Positions 35,901 to 47,245 of a DNA stretch of 64,000 nucleotides are shown in pieces (positions within the stretch are counted from its first letter, which is position 1; every line of letters begins with the position of its first letter). Origin of the DNA: Amphibalanus amphitrite (taxonomy: Eukaryota; Arthropoda; Thecostraca; Balanomorpha; Balanidae); contig NW_024881564.1 of NCBI RefSeq assembly GCF_019059575.1, positions 434,001 to 498,000 of the forward strand. Direction: 5' to 3'. The notes beneath the pieces are model-generated. The model saw only the letters and a list, made by a program, of their open reading frames with translations, was not told the DNA's origin and did no database searches. The position numbers and the translations under genes were made by a program.

Positions 35901-38900
35901 TCGCCACATGGGGTCGCCTTTGATCCGGAGGTGCAGGTGTGTTCTTGGCGCGGCGGTACTGACTGCGGGCGGCAGCCATCCCTTGTGACTGGAGAAGACG
36001 CTGAGCTGAACGTTTACCGGCCTCTTTGGCTTCGATAAAGCTGATAGTCTCCTCCAGTGACATACGCTGGTTCTGATTTCCCAGCAGCTCCAGCTGGATG
36101 TCGCTGTCGTTGATGCCGCGCGCAATGATGTCGCGGATAACCTCGTCTTGGTATGATATGTCCTTACCGCAGGCGCTGTTGGGACACTGGATCGTGAAGT
36201 GGCACACCGCAGCCTGGCCTCGCAGACGGGCGGCGAAGGTTCGAATGGATTCATCGGTGTCTTGGGTCATGTTTTGCAGCGCGACACGTGCAACCATAGT
36301 GTTCTCCTCGCGAACCGCCAAGCGGCGCATGGCTGCCAAGACATCTTTCTCGGGTTTCGTCGCTAGGCTGCCCCCAGACGCCCTGGTCAGGTCGCGGCGT
36401 AGGGCTTCATCGCAGCATTCCAGTAGTTGTAGAACGCAGTCGGAACCGGTGAGATGGACAGCTTCCTTGTAGTCAGTCCATCTGCTGAGGAAGTAAGTCC
36501 ACTCTTCGCTGGAGCCCGCGGCAGACACCTGTGGCCGGCGGACTTTGTCGGCCGTGAAGGAGACGGAGGGCCGCGCGTGTGAGGCGGCCTCGTGCATTCT
36601 CAGCAGCTGAACCACGACATTGGCGTCAGTGTCTTCGGCGATGCTGTATGAGCAGTCCTCGAAGGGGCATCTGGTGGCCGACATCCTGAAGTTCGTCAGT
36701 GTTGATGCTCTCTTTAAGAGTTACTCTTGTAACGTGTAATGATATGTGTGCCCAGCATAGATAGGCAAGTTGCACATTTCAATCATGTATTAATGTATTG
36801 AATGCTGGGCACACATCTGAAACAGAGACACACAGGTATATCAGCGTTATGCCCGTCTACCCTGCTCCTGCTGACAAATATTCTTATGCTAACTCATCAC
36901 ACCATATTTCTTTTTGCAACGTCGCCAGGTCCCGCCGGCAGTCGCAGTCTCCTCGGCGACCTCCTCCGCCCCCGCCCCCGCCTCCTCCGCCCCCGCCGCT
37001 GCCGCCCAAACTTCCCCCGCGGACGGCCAGTCGGTTCTACGTAGCTGCACCTACCTCAGATGCTACCTCTGATGCTACCTGACCCAACCTAGTTCGTTGT
37101 TCCTAAATGAATATTGCTATTTATCAATTGTCATCCCCATTCTTTGTTTGCATGCTGCTTTTTTTTGTACCGCGAAGGCAGTAAACAGCTCACACCGACA
37201 CCATTGACATTATTATTTGAAGCGTTACTGTTTCTTTCTGGTTTGCTTTGAGCTGGACCGTTGGTACTTGTTTTGATTTAATAGCTACGTTTTAATTGTG
37301 TTTTTTTTTTATGCGCATACGATTATTTTTAAAGAATGCGTTGTAATTGATATATTTCCCTCTGTCATTCTTTTTCATGTGTGATGTAAACTGATCTGAT
37401 TTCTGTGTTATTTTGCCTTTTATCATGCATTATTGTTTCGTTACCTGGTGCCCGTGTTGTGTTCAGTTCGCCTGTCTCACACCACCCTCACCCCGCCCCT
37501 CTGCCCACTCCCCCCTCTCCCCGTCAGATCCCAGAAATCCGCCACGTCCCTACCCCGCTCCAAGACCATTTTCTACAGCCAAGCCAGCAACCTGTCGGCG
37601 GCGGGCGCCGTGGCGTCGACGCCGGTGCGCAGTCGAGACCGACGCGACCAGAAGCGGGGCAGTATCACGTCGCAGACCTCAGAGTCCACCATCATACTGT
37701 CGGAGGAGGTGGGTGATGCCGGGCGAAGGGGAGGGGAAGGGAGGAGAGGGTTTTTGGGAAGGGAGAGGGGTGGGCGTGGTCCTTGCAGTTGGGGGAGGGA
37801 GGCTGCAGTCAAGGTTTTTGGGACGTGTGGGTGACTTGGTGTTGGTAACATCGGCTGATTATATCGAGTGACATGATGTGGTATGCCGTTTGTTGCGGTC
37901 AAAGGATTACATGGTATCAGTTGCCTCATTTTAGTCGGCAGGGTTTATTTTCATGAACCATTTTCTTTTTCCATGCGTTTTATGTGTTATTGCAAGACGT
38001 CCTGAGTGTTTGGGCGCAGGTTTTGCTTGCTCATCCAGCTGAGTTGTGTCATCTCTTGTTTCAGCTGCGGCCGGCGCGTCCGCTGCGCTCGGAGGTTGAG
38101 AGGGAGCGGCGTCTGACGCGCCCCTGCAGTGGACAGTACTCCCTGCGGCACTCTCCATCGACGAGCACTTTGAGTTCCCGCGACTCGCTCGGTAGGTGCC
38201 GCCATATTGGTACAATACCTACTCCCTGCGGCACTCGCCCTCCACCAGCACACTCAGCTCCCGCGACTCGCTTGGTGGGTGCCGCCATATTGGTACAGTA
38301 CAGTTCAACAACAGCAGCCACACTAGTTGCAGGCAATACAATTTGCCCTTTGGAAATATGACTGTGTGTAGACGTCCCTGGCCTACGCGTTTGGCATATA
38401 ACCACAATCTCGTAAACTATAATTCATTTATGTTCAAGACGTTGTGTAGACGGCACGTCCATTGTGAGCTTTCCGCCAATTACCACTGTCTTGTCTGGCG
38501 TTTTGCAGGTCCGCCCATGGACGAGGACTCTGAACCGCCGCCGCCTCCGCTGCCGGCCAAACAGAGCCGCCAGATGTCCATGCACATCGAACCCGACGGA
38601 CAGGTTAGAGCTGACAAATTTGATGGGAGGGTGACCCGGCTGGTGCTGGCAGCGCGTACTGTGGACATAACTGGCTGGTGAAGAGTCATGATTGCAGTAT
38701 TTCATGGATGCTGCTTGATTCACAAATCTCTCACAATCTCATGATAGCTAGCATGAAATGACTCATCCCTGCCCTGTTGTTAGCCAAGAACGCTAACGGC
38801 CACACCCGCTATGTACCGTATCCTGCCCGTATCAACCAGCCTTAATCACACCATTTATCGAGGGAGCCTCTCCATTGAAGTGGGTTGAGACGTGTGTAGC

Positions 38901-39054
38901 CAGTCCACTCCCCAGCCTGTCCCTGGCCGTAATGCACCGTGTCGCCTGTCCACAGGACCTGTCGTCTCTGCTGCCGGAGCCGCTGCCGCCCTCCCAGGAG
39001 GAACCGCCGCCCAAGCCGCCCCTCGGCCCCCCTCCCGGCGAGTCGTCAGTGTGA
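2917..39054 (+). CDS. mbc: DOCK1/2/5-type Rac guanine-nucleotide exchange factor (myoblast city-like), 38 exons, 5'-incomplete
   Basis: Atypical GEF that, with ELMO, loads Rac with GTP at the membrane and drives actin remodelling. Exons: 2917-3097, 3432-3531, 3973-4118, 8994-9117, 9656-9796, 11229-11315, 11743-11865, 15391-15518, 16383-16506, 16925-17113, 17470-17627, 18011-18128, 18399-18570, 18971-19158, 19443-19546, 19880-20014, 20294-20473, 20887-21064, 24159-24320, 24638-24831, 25088-25205, 25471-25585, 25903-26105, 26343-26585, 26972-27226, 27462-27662, 28003-28138, 28317-28408, 28718-28841, 28988-29199, 29695-29805, 30029-30133, 30472-30602, 31122-31220, 37528-37708, 38065-38191, 38509-38603, 38956-39054. 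All junctions use GT-AG and every phase joins. The product is about 1,858 residues against roughly 1,865 for vertebrate DOCK1. Order seen: SH3, DHR-1, helical scaffold, DHR-2, Pro-rich tail. Motifs such as [17 protein letters not shown] and FFDMMQCEF favour DOCK1/2/5 over DOCK3/4. The first codons are missing. Confidence 0.95.
4096..4161 (+). repeat. Tandem duplication of DOCK exon 3 end and its splice donor (33-bp unit, two copies)
   Basis: The 33-bp unit that starts GCCACCATAGACC, ends the exon and includes the donor GTGAGTA is repeated at once in the intron, differing only in its last few bases. The true exon ends at 4118. Using the second donor would add 33 nt, but the exon frame reads a TGA straight after codon GAG, so only the first donor gives a full protein. 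Confidence 0.9.
4740..5825 (+). CDS. Secreted C-type lectin-like protein, two CTLDs, intronless, nested in a DOCK intron
   Basis: Predicted 361 aa from ATG 4740. The frame stays open upstream to 4647, but that begins with a non-ATG codon, while the Met at 4740 is followed by an Arg-containing start and a Leu/Ala-rich core typical of a signal peptide (about residues 1-22). Residues about 48-76 have spaced cysteines like a PAN/apple module. CTLD1 spans about 97-222 ([13 protein letters not shown]) and is divergent, without a clear sugar-binding motif. CTLD2 spans about 235-361 ([14 protein letters not shown]) with the EPN tripeptide typical of mannose-type Ca-dependent lectins, but the usual WND is missing, so sugar binding is uncertain. 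It lies on the same strand as DOCK inside the intron 4119-8993. The lack of introns could mean retroposition. Roles in recognition or immunity are family-level guesses. Confidence 0.85.
   Translation: MAALRPRQAALLLCCALVVGGSYYHQQRVVFLSDPVAERSAAAPLDCSFWCDGHTGCLGFTHQTDGLCHLYDTQPRLAVDPNAVLPATFTKTPVPACPPGWLMLGSKCFHRFLTVPVRYVWADLRAMCQAHGEGYDMAVPLSQWESSWMNYHWSRTVEAELTGMEERAGVFYDLHGNTINIQLDMQASRPDPGYVNLKLDHHTETWYTRPAGAKLQAAICETAGSSCPRGDRCPSGWMGMDDFCYYDVSTTLSWDEAESHCAALAPGAHLAPVVNMETYRVIHHGNSLAETWVWVGVTDALVDGEWKSADNSPANFTWLAGEPNGGSGENCLLMAKDGGGDAICTELQDFFCGLPVAVCVE
5826..7396. other. DOCK intron remainder after the lectin gene
   Basis: No gene or full element was recognised. A local tandem duplication lies at about 7252-7345: a unit of about 40 bp (CTACCTGAGGACACTA... 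to ...GAATGTGTTG) occurs twice, with a small deletion in the second copy. Confidence 0.5.
7397..8291. mobile_element. Putative inverted-repeat DNA element with GGGGCAATGCCG termini
   Basis: The left end (TATAGGAGTTGGGGCAATGC...) and the reverse complement of the right end (CATAGGGGAAGTTGGGGGAA...) are similar over about 25 bases with small gaps. The motif GGGGYAAYGCCGAAA recurs inside near 7430, 7767 and 8090. There is no open frame of note, so a non-autonomous element is likely. Target duplications are not clear. The stretch from 8292 to the next exon at 8994 shows nothing further. Confidence 0.45.
9538..9680 (+). repeat. Duplicated splice acceptor and exon start ahead of DOCK exon 5
   Basis: The real exon begins at 9656 after GGTAG. 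A copy 65 bp upstream, at 9591, has the same acceptor and exon start (GGTAG then GGAGAACGG) and continues with a diverged version of the exon (CCCTTGAAGGTT against GCTCTGAAGCGG). Part of a third copy, CTTGAAGG followed by a pyrimidine-rich stretch, starts at about 9540. The downstream acceptor is chosen because it keeps phase 0 and matches the family sequence. Confidence 0.75.
9974..10994. mobile_element. MITE M1: TTAA-bounded, G-hairpin termini, AGGTCA-rich body
   Basis: TTAA is present at both ends (9974-9977 and 10991-10994). The TIRs are perfect over 18 bp: CCCGCGCACCGACGGGGG at 9978-9995 and its reverse complement at 10973-10990. Each end has a hairpin of G-run, palindrome and C-run: core CGGATATCCG at 9991-10017 and CGGTCATCCG at 10919-10950. 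The body (about 10120-10840) has many AGGTCA/TGACCT half-sites. TTAA targets and CCC starts are typical of piggyBac-type elements. No transposase is encoded. Confidence 0.85.
12613..13538. mobile_element. MITE M2a nested in M2
   Basis: TTAA lies at 12613-12616 and 13535-13538. The TIR is CCCGCGAGTTGCTGGGG with two mismatches at the other end. The left hairpin core is GCGTTAAACGC (12630-12653) and the right is GCGTTTAACGC (about 13468-13494), exact reverse complements of each other. The body includes repeated TGACCT motifs at about 13160-13200 and 13338-13365. No coding sequence was found. Confidence 0.8.
13858..14857. mobile_element. MITE M3 nested in M2, almost identical to the copy at 58513
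   Basis: TTAA lies at 13858-13861 and 14854-14857. The TIR is CCCTATTCCTGGCGGG, 16 of 16 bases. Hairpins lie at about 13875-13902 (core CCTCAGGAG) and 14786-14814 (core CCGAATCGG). From about 14145 to 14790 the body closely matches M1 (about 10265-10920), although the termini differ. It is near-identical, in opposite orientation, to M5. Half-sites include the palindrome TGACCTCGAGGTCA at about 14474. Confidence 0.85.
16925..18570 (+). other. mbc: DOCK DHR-1 (C2-like lipid-binding) domain, exons 10-13
   Basis: These four exons encode about residues 385-600. Landmarks are [55 protein letters not shown] and [14 protein letters not shown]. By family knowledge DHR-1 binds PtdIns(3,4,5)P3 and brings the protein to the membrane. 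Phases across the exons are 0, 2, 0 and 1 at their ends and all join cleanly. Confidence 0.9.
17581..17770 (+). repeat. Four-copy tandem repeat of DOCK exon 11 end plus splice donor (47-bp period)
   Basis: The last exon bases (GACTGCGACAGCCACGTCC through AAACACAG) and the donor GT recur four times. Donor GTs are at 17628, 17675, 17722 and 17769, exactly 47 bp apart, with local contexts GTGAGG, GTAAGT, GTGAGA and GTGTGA. The first donor is productive, since it joins in phase 2 to the exon at 18011 to restore [17 protein letters not shown]. Reading past it in frame meets TGA at once. Confidence 0.92.
21890..22056. repeat. Irregular GGTAACC repeat cluster
   Basis: The heptamer GGTAACC and near relatives (GATAACC, CGTAACC) recur at irregular spacing, ending with four close copies just before the possible exon at 22062. 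Sparser relatives extend upstream to about 21800. Confidence 0.7.
22062..22196 (+). other. Possible 45-residue cassette exon of the DOCK gene
   Basis: An open segment of 135 nt lies between CGCAG and GAG|GTACTG. It is phase 0 at both ends, so it could be included or skipped without shifting frame between exons 18 and 19. It would encode a Lys/Arg/Glu-rich peptide including [19 protein letters not shown]. Family comparison supports a direct 18-to-19 join (FDLQQQN to LQLCIGIL). The acceptor has no pyrimidine tract, so this may be a chance open frame. Confidence 0.35.
22532..22866 (+). mobile_element. tRNA-derived SINE
   Basis: The head has an A-box-like TAGCTCAGTTGGTAGAGC and, about 30 bp later, a B-box-like GGTTCGAGAC, both matching a tRNA-type pol III promoter. 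A body of unrelated sequence follows, ending in an A-rich tail at about 22851-22867. ATAGAT lies at 22526-22531 and again at 22867-22872, a candidate target duplication. It is in the DOCK intron 21065-24158, in the sense orientation. Confidence 0.8.
22873..23935. other. DOCK intron stretch without recognised features
   Basis: AT-rich intron sequence. Short open frames are present but have no family resemblance. I see no repeat boundary or RNA gene here. Confidence 0.5.
23936..24190 (+). repeat. Duplicated acceptor and exon start ahead of DOCK exon 19
   Basis: The true exon starts at 24159 with CTCCAGCTGTGTATCGGC. A copy 81 bp upstream, at 24078, reads CTCCAGCTCTGTATCGGC after its own pyrimidine tract and AG. 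A more diverged copy at 23942 reads CTGCAGCCCTGTATTGG. All three are preceded by C-rich tracts. The downstream acceptor fits the family sequence and leads into the open frame of the exon. Confidence 0.8.
26972..30133 (+). other. mbc: DOCK DHR-2 catalytic GEF domain (exons 25-32)
   Basis: Residues about 1204-1616. Landmarks in order are [85 protein letters not shown] and [12 protein letters not shown]. In solved DOCK structures the loop around PAVMGG holds the valine nucleotide sensor that expels GDP; that valine is present here (exon 28988-29199). The domain looks intact and catalytically competent. Confidence 0.93.
29140..29291 (+). repeat. Duplicated end of the DHR-2 nucleotide-sensor exon (92-bp offset)
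   Basis: The last 60 nt of exon 30 (29140-29199), which encode [20 protein letters not shown], recur at 29232-29291 with four changes. Three are synonymous and the last turns the final CAG into TAG. The intron parts that follow each copy are far more diverged. The copy has no clear splice acceptor of its own. Confidence 0.9.
30213..30233. repeat. Poly-T tract in DOCK intron
   Basis: A run of 21 T lies between exons 32 and 33. No element was recognised next to it. Confidence 0.8.
31596..31697 (-). repeat. 3' LTR (element sense), 102 bp
   Basis: Identical to the LTR at 36758-36859. It is bounded outside by the target duplication CCCTG and inside by the polypurine tract. Confidence 0.95.
31698..31708 (-). 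other. Polypurine tract of the LTR element
   Basis: Read on the minus strand, TTTGGGGGAGA directly abuts the 3' LTR. It is the expected primer site for plus-strand DNA synthesis. It partly overlaps a small inverted repeat (CCCAAAG...CTTTGGG). Confidence 0.8.
31900..36684 (-). CDS. Gag-Pol polyprotein of the Ty3/Gypsy-type element, 1,594 aa, single frame
   Basis: One uninterrupted frame encodes the capsid-like and enzyme parts. Landmarks, with approximate residues: an N-terminal Cys2His2-like motif (6-35); two CCHC-type zinc knuckles (about 265-310, the first with long spacing); aspartic protease with DTG (about 411); reverse transcriptase with the active-site box CVDD in place of the more common YVDD or FVDD (about 746); RNase H beginning ATDWSRTG (about 890); integrase with an HHCC zinc part (about 1138-1170) and D, D, E catalytic residues near 1197, 1250 and 1287; and a Pro/Ser-rich basic tail instead of a chromodomain. 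No frameshift separates gag and pol. All catalytic landmarks are present, so the element may still be active. A second open frame at 31743-32405 is judged a shadow. Confidence 0.93.
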   Translation of the reverse strand: MSATRCPFEDCSYSIAEDTDANVVVQLLRMHEAASHARPSVSFTADKVRRPQVSAAGSSEEWTYFLSRWTDYKEAVHLTGSDCVLQLLECCDEALRRDLTRASGGSLATKPEKDVLAAMRRLAVREENTMVARVALQNMTQDTDESIRTFAARLRGQAAVCHFTIQCPNSACGKDISYQDEVIRDIIARGINDSDIQLELLGNQNQRMSLEETISFIEAKEAGKRSAQRLLQSQGMAAARSQYRRAKNTPAPPDQRRPHVATHAGACQYCGLEGHGAKAPHSVSATSCPAFKHQCRNCRRRGHFTEVCRQQKTAAVTGDSAVTRHEDDDFGALCGITDHTVTPNTDSTHTDAASCSATLAHHMFDESQRWCRQTSQPQPTVDLELSVDPTDYSSLGLEHPNRTTTITQHVIADTGCQSCLAGTNLLRRLGITEDELVPTSMRMRAANGNPIDLRGAIILRISGQSHGLRRETRQFVYITPSTTAVYLSRDACRDLGIIDSAFPSIGLVSMLADDVPPTDHQPCSCPTRQPPPPMPTELPMAATEENTENLRKWLVNYYSSSTFNTCEHQPLTKMDGPPLRLMIDKDADPVACHKAIPVPLHWQTEVKEALDKDVQLGVIEPVPVGDPVTWCHRMVVVSKKNGKPRRCVDLQPLNRHAVRETHHTASPFHQARSVPSNTYKTALDAWNGYHSVPLHPDDRHLTTFLTPWGRYRYRVAPQGYISSGDGYTRRYDEIIVSTGLSHGSYTKCVDDTLIWGDSITETFWRTVEWLDMCGRHGITLNADKFTFARQTVEFAGFEISPEAVRPCREFLRSIAEFPTPKNLTDVRAWFGVVNHVSYAFAMADVMLPFRELLKPGKFEWTEKQEQLFEDSKRIIIQEVNAGVQIFDKHRPTVLATDWSRTGVGFWLLQKHCACDSQSPMCCATGWKTTMVGSRFTTGAESRYAPIEGEALAVADALEKTRFFVLGCTNLTIVVDHKPLLKVLGDRSLADMPNARLRNLKEKTLRFKFTVRYVPGVKNRVPDATSRYPAGDAIGLALRDDTTVDESGSIAVAAVSTLRSITWDRIREATASDPAMHQLLEMIEDGSVPPQRKDMPEAIRAFHAIRDGLYTSDGVVLYDQRVIVPPCLRGEVLSSLHSAHQGVGMMLARAAVSVYWPGITADIRSMRDRCGPCNRNAPSQPCAPPEDIHPPEYPFQQVCADFFTYMGQTYLVVVDRYSGWPVVERASGGSKGLIACLRRTFSTFGIADELTSDGGPEFTAKETEAFLEAWGVRHRLSSVAFPHANCRAEVGVKTIKRLIVGNTGNSGELDVDKFQRAILTYRNAPDPSTKLSPAQCVFGRPVRDFIRIHPGQYLPHPTWRETLLAREEALRNRHMRSHERWSEHTKRLPPLKVGDTVRLQNQTGRDPKKWDKTGRIIEVGQHNQYVVRVDGSGRVTLRNRQFLRRYSPVIPSRGARLDDLLDSLQRSQLPPARLPDAPRTATTPSSPTLVPRVESPVRPTAAPQMEPTPSSPTQSPSPAPVRTPRTSSRSPASPQNQQRARPPMREVSDSPPSQQPPMLDIPPAPVSSPEPQAPRRSGRRRAPKPAKYRDPDFMQ
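36744..36757 (-). other. Putative self-priming primer-binding site of the LTR element
   Basis: In element sense the 14 bases directly after the 5' LTR are TGCTGGGCACACAT. They are perfectly complementary to ATGTGTGCCCAGCA inside the LTR (36803-36816). No convincing tRNA 3' end fits the site. The arrangement resembles the self-primed Tf1/sushi elements, in which the 5' end of the transcript folds back onto the binding site. Confidence 0.7.
36758..36859 (-). repeat. 5' LTR (element sense), 102 bp
   Basis: Identical to the other LTR. If the transcript starts at the self-complementary segment, position 36816 on the minus strand would be the start of R, leaving a U3 of only about 43 bp. No classical TATA box at the usual distance and no AATAAA are visible. 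Confidence 0.95.
36929..37082 (+). other. mbc: Possible alternative last exon of DOCK with its own Pro-rich tail
   Basis: After the acceptor CGCCAG the sequence joins in phase 2 to exon 34 (ending 31220), exactly as the standard exon at 37528 does. It reads a Ser/Arg-rich start, a run of prolines with [10 protein letters not shown], then a Thr/Ser/Asp stretch, and stops with TGA at 37080-37082. No good donor lies before the stop, so it would act as a terminal exon. No obvious polyadenylation signal follows. PPLPPK fits the PxLPxK Crk-binding consensus. It lies 69 bp downstream of the retrotransposon. Confidence 0.55.
38137..38302 (+). repeat. Duplicated end of DOCK exon 36 plus intron start (83-bp unit)
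   Basis: The segment 38137-38219 recurs at 38220-38302. In the exon part nine bases differ over 19 codons and every change is synonymous, so both encode [19 protein letters not shown]. The intron part (donor region and GCCGCCATATTGGTACA) has only two differences. The true exon ends at 38191 and joins the exon at 38509. The second copy has no AG acceptor of its own. Confidence 0.9.
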
Positions 39055-41368
39055 ACCAGCCTTTCAGAATATGTCCGCACACACAAATATCAGGTCTTTC
39101 CAGCGGGCATTTCCGTCGAGATTGGTGACCGTGTTGGTTTGGGAGAACCGCCGTAGAACGTTTAGATCGGTCATGAAATGTAGTCAGAGTGTCAGCGATG
39201 AAACAGCGGTGTTGTGGATGAAAGTTCAGGGGGTGGAATGAAGGGAATGGCATTTGAGAAGGGTGACAAGTCGAGTGGCATTGTTCAGGATTGACTAGCG
39301 AGCTTCTCCGTTGTTCCGGGCGGACTTTTCTGTGAGCCTCGCCTCAATATGTTAGCGCCCGACGTGTAGACATGTATTCCTTCCTCGCCGTTATGCAAGC
39401 TTATATCGCGGCATGTTTGTATGTATGTATGTGAGTCGGGTTTATGTCGTTCCAGCGCCAGTGGGTGCTGCTTGCTCAGTTGGACGGGTGTGCCGCACAC
39501 CGCCCTGTGGTAATCAATGGCCAGTGTGGGGGGATGTACCGGGGCGCCGACCATGTAGTCCAAATATGTAGCGTGGACGGACGGTAGAGTGTAGTGTTGT
39601 GTCGGCCGACTGGGGAGCGTAGTTAGTAACCGAGACCATGACAGCAGTCCCTGCCATCCAACAGCCTAGCCACGTACGCTTAGCAGTGCGGAGTGGCCCA
39701 CAGTCGCCTGTGCAGTATTTCCCGGCCGCCGCCCGATGTTCTGCCTCTGACGTACGCGCGCGTCCTGTCAGTGGCTACAGAGTTCTAGTCCGGTTCCGGG
39801 ATGATGAAACGCGATGCTAATCAGTGGGTGAACCTGCCGGCCTATGGAAGTATCTAGTCCGCTTTCTACGGGAGCCAGAGTCGGTAGAGCCGTGCAAAGT
39901 CGAGGCGGAGAGGCCAGTAGAGCCTCTACCGGGCTTGGTGGAGATTAGCCGTGGCTTGTACCGGTAACCAGATTGCTTATTTGAGGTATGAATGGGACCA
40001 GCAATGTCCTGCTTCCGAGCTCAATGCTGGCTGTTCCAGCCGATTCCGTACACAATGCGGGCTGTTTAAAGAGGACCAGATTTTTAGCTTTGTGATCGCT
40101 TTGCCATGATTTTGTAGCGCGTCTCGCGCGATGCAGTGCGCTGCCTGTAATGTGTTTCTACAAAGCTTATCGCATGGGCATTCAATCATTCCGCGTTTCG
40201 ATGTTTCCTGTATCTGTCGCTACAGAACGTACCGTACAACGCTGTTATCACAAACCCCACCGAGTTTTCCGTCACATATCAGCTGTGCCGCCCGCCTCAG
40301 CGCGGGTAGACCTTAATTCCCCGGCTGTCGGCCCGTGACGCCTGCGGACGGCTGCGTAACTTCTGGTCATGTGAGTGTAACCGTCGCCTACATTATTGTA
40401 TTTGAACAATGTGCTTTGAATACAAACAGTTACGCTGGGCTGGCTGTTTCGTCATGGTGTGAAGTGTGATCACCGGCTTGTGGGTCGAAGTCCAGTGTGA
40501 CGAAACTCAGCGGTTTGTTTCAGTCGGTCGATCACCGAATAGCAGCGGAGAAGCGGGCGTCGGGGCTGTTGCCAGGACGAATATAGATCGCTCCGCGGTC
40601 GCATGAATAGGTTGAGTGGACCGGTCAGTGCTCTGACCGGGGAAATGGGATGCACCTATGATGATGGTGGAAGACTCCGGTCCACCCGGTCAGTAATTTG
40701 GGTGATAAGTAGCCGTAATACATGGCATGGAGTCAAAGCGAATTTGTGTCAAGAGTCTTTCTCCTGGCTCAAATGCAGTATTTAATTCCTTGCGGGGCTT
40801 CTGAAGCAAGGATTATTCATTATCCCAATTTCCTGCCTCCTGGTAAATACGATCGTGCTCTTTGGAGGTGTTTGCGCCGGGAAAGCATTTCACCGAAGAG
40901 TGGAAGCAAAGGAGAACTGTCAAAATGATGAAATGGTTTAATTTTAGTAAATTTACATAAAAAAAAGTTCCATAGCATTGGAAGGAACATATTGACTTAG
41001 CAGAGATATACGAATTGCAATGGAGATTCAGTCAATCGATCTTTATCTGTTGCATTTGAGCGATAAATCAAATTAGCAGCCGCGTACTAATCTCTGCCCC
41101 TTTTTGTTTACATAAGATGCGGCATTTATTTGCCGCCCCTTTTTTCCTTATACGGCCTTGCCTTTTTTCTTTTCTGTCTGTTGTAGGCCTCTCCGCTTGT
41201 TGGGGTCATTTCTTGTCATCTCGCTGGAAATTATTTGGTTATATACCCAATATCTGGATACTTATAAAGTGCTCTTTAAAATACGTATCGTATTGCACGG
41301 GTTTTGTCTTATCCGGCTGTTTGAAATCGCCTCAAAGCGCGGCACATCGATTGCGCATTCCGCTCCCG
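39055..41368. other. Intergenic region between DOCK and alanine aminotransferase
   Basis: It holds the DOCK 3' untranslated region, the aminotransferase promoter and possibly a 5' untranslated exon. No further exon, RNA gene or bounded transposon was recognised. No clear AATAAA was spotted near the DOCK stop. Confidence 0.5.

Positions 41369-47245
<5,877 letters not shown>

Larger units (their letters stand above)
31596..36859 (-). mobile_element. Complete Ty3/Gypsy-type LTR retrotransposon in a DOCK intron
   Basis: The element is 5,264 bp with two identical 102-bp LTRs (31596-31697 and 36758-36859) that begin TAGA and end TCTA. The 5-bp target duplication CCCTG is perfect (31591-31595 and 36860-36864). 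One long gag-pol frame lies between the LTRs. Identical LTRs, an intact frame and intact target duplication point to a very recent insertion. It lies antisense to the DOCK gene in the intron between exons 34 and 35. The domain order RT, RNase H, integrase is that of Ty3/Gypsy (Metaviridae). No envelope gene and no chromodomain are visible. LTRs this short are unusual. Confidence 0.95.
30472..39054 (+). other. mbc: DOCK C-terminal tail with Crk-type SH3 ligand
   Basis: Exons 33-38 encode a low-complexity tail: a Ser/Thr-rich part, the conserved [10 protein letters not shown], then a Pro-rich end with PPLPAK. That hexamer fits PxLPxK, the consensus for the first SH3 domain of Crk, which is a known partner of DOCK1/Mbc. 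The last exon encodes a Pro/Glu-rich stretch and stops at 39052-39054. The 6.3-kb intron between 31220 and 37528 holds the LTR retrotransposon and a possible alternative last exon. Confidence 0.85.

Noticed and set aside
36735-36757. tRNA primer-binding site of the LTR element
   Set aside because: A TGG occurs three bases in, but the following bases do not fit a tRNA 3' end known to me; perfect complementarity to the LTR explains the site better. A genome tRNA search is still needed.
2917-39054. Assignment to the DOCK3/4 (Sponge) subfamily
   Set aside because: [17 protein letters not shown], the GTLPTDEL segment and the LRPARP tail align better with DOCK1/2/5.
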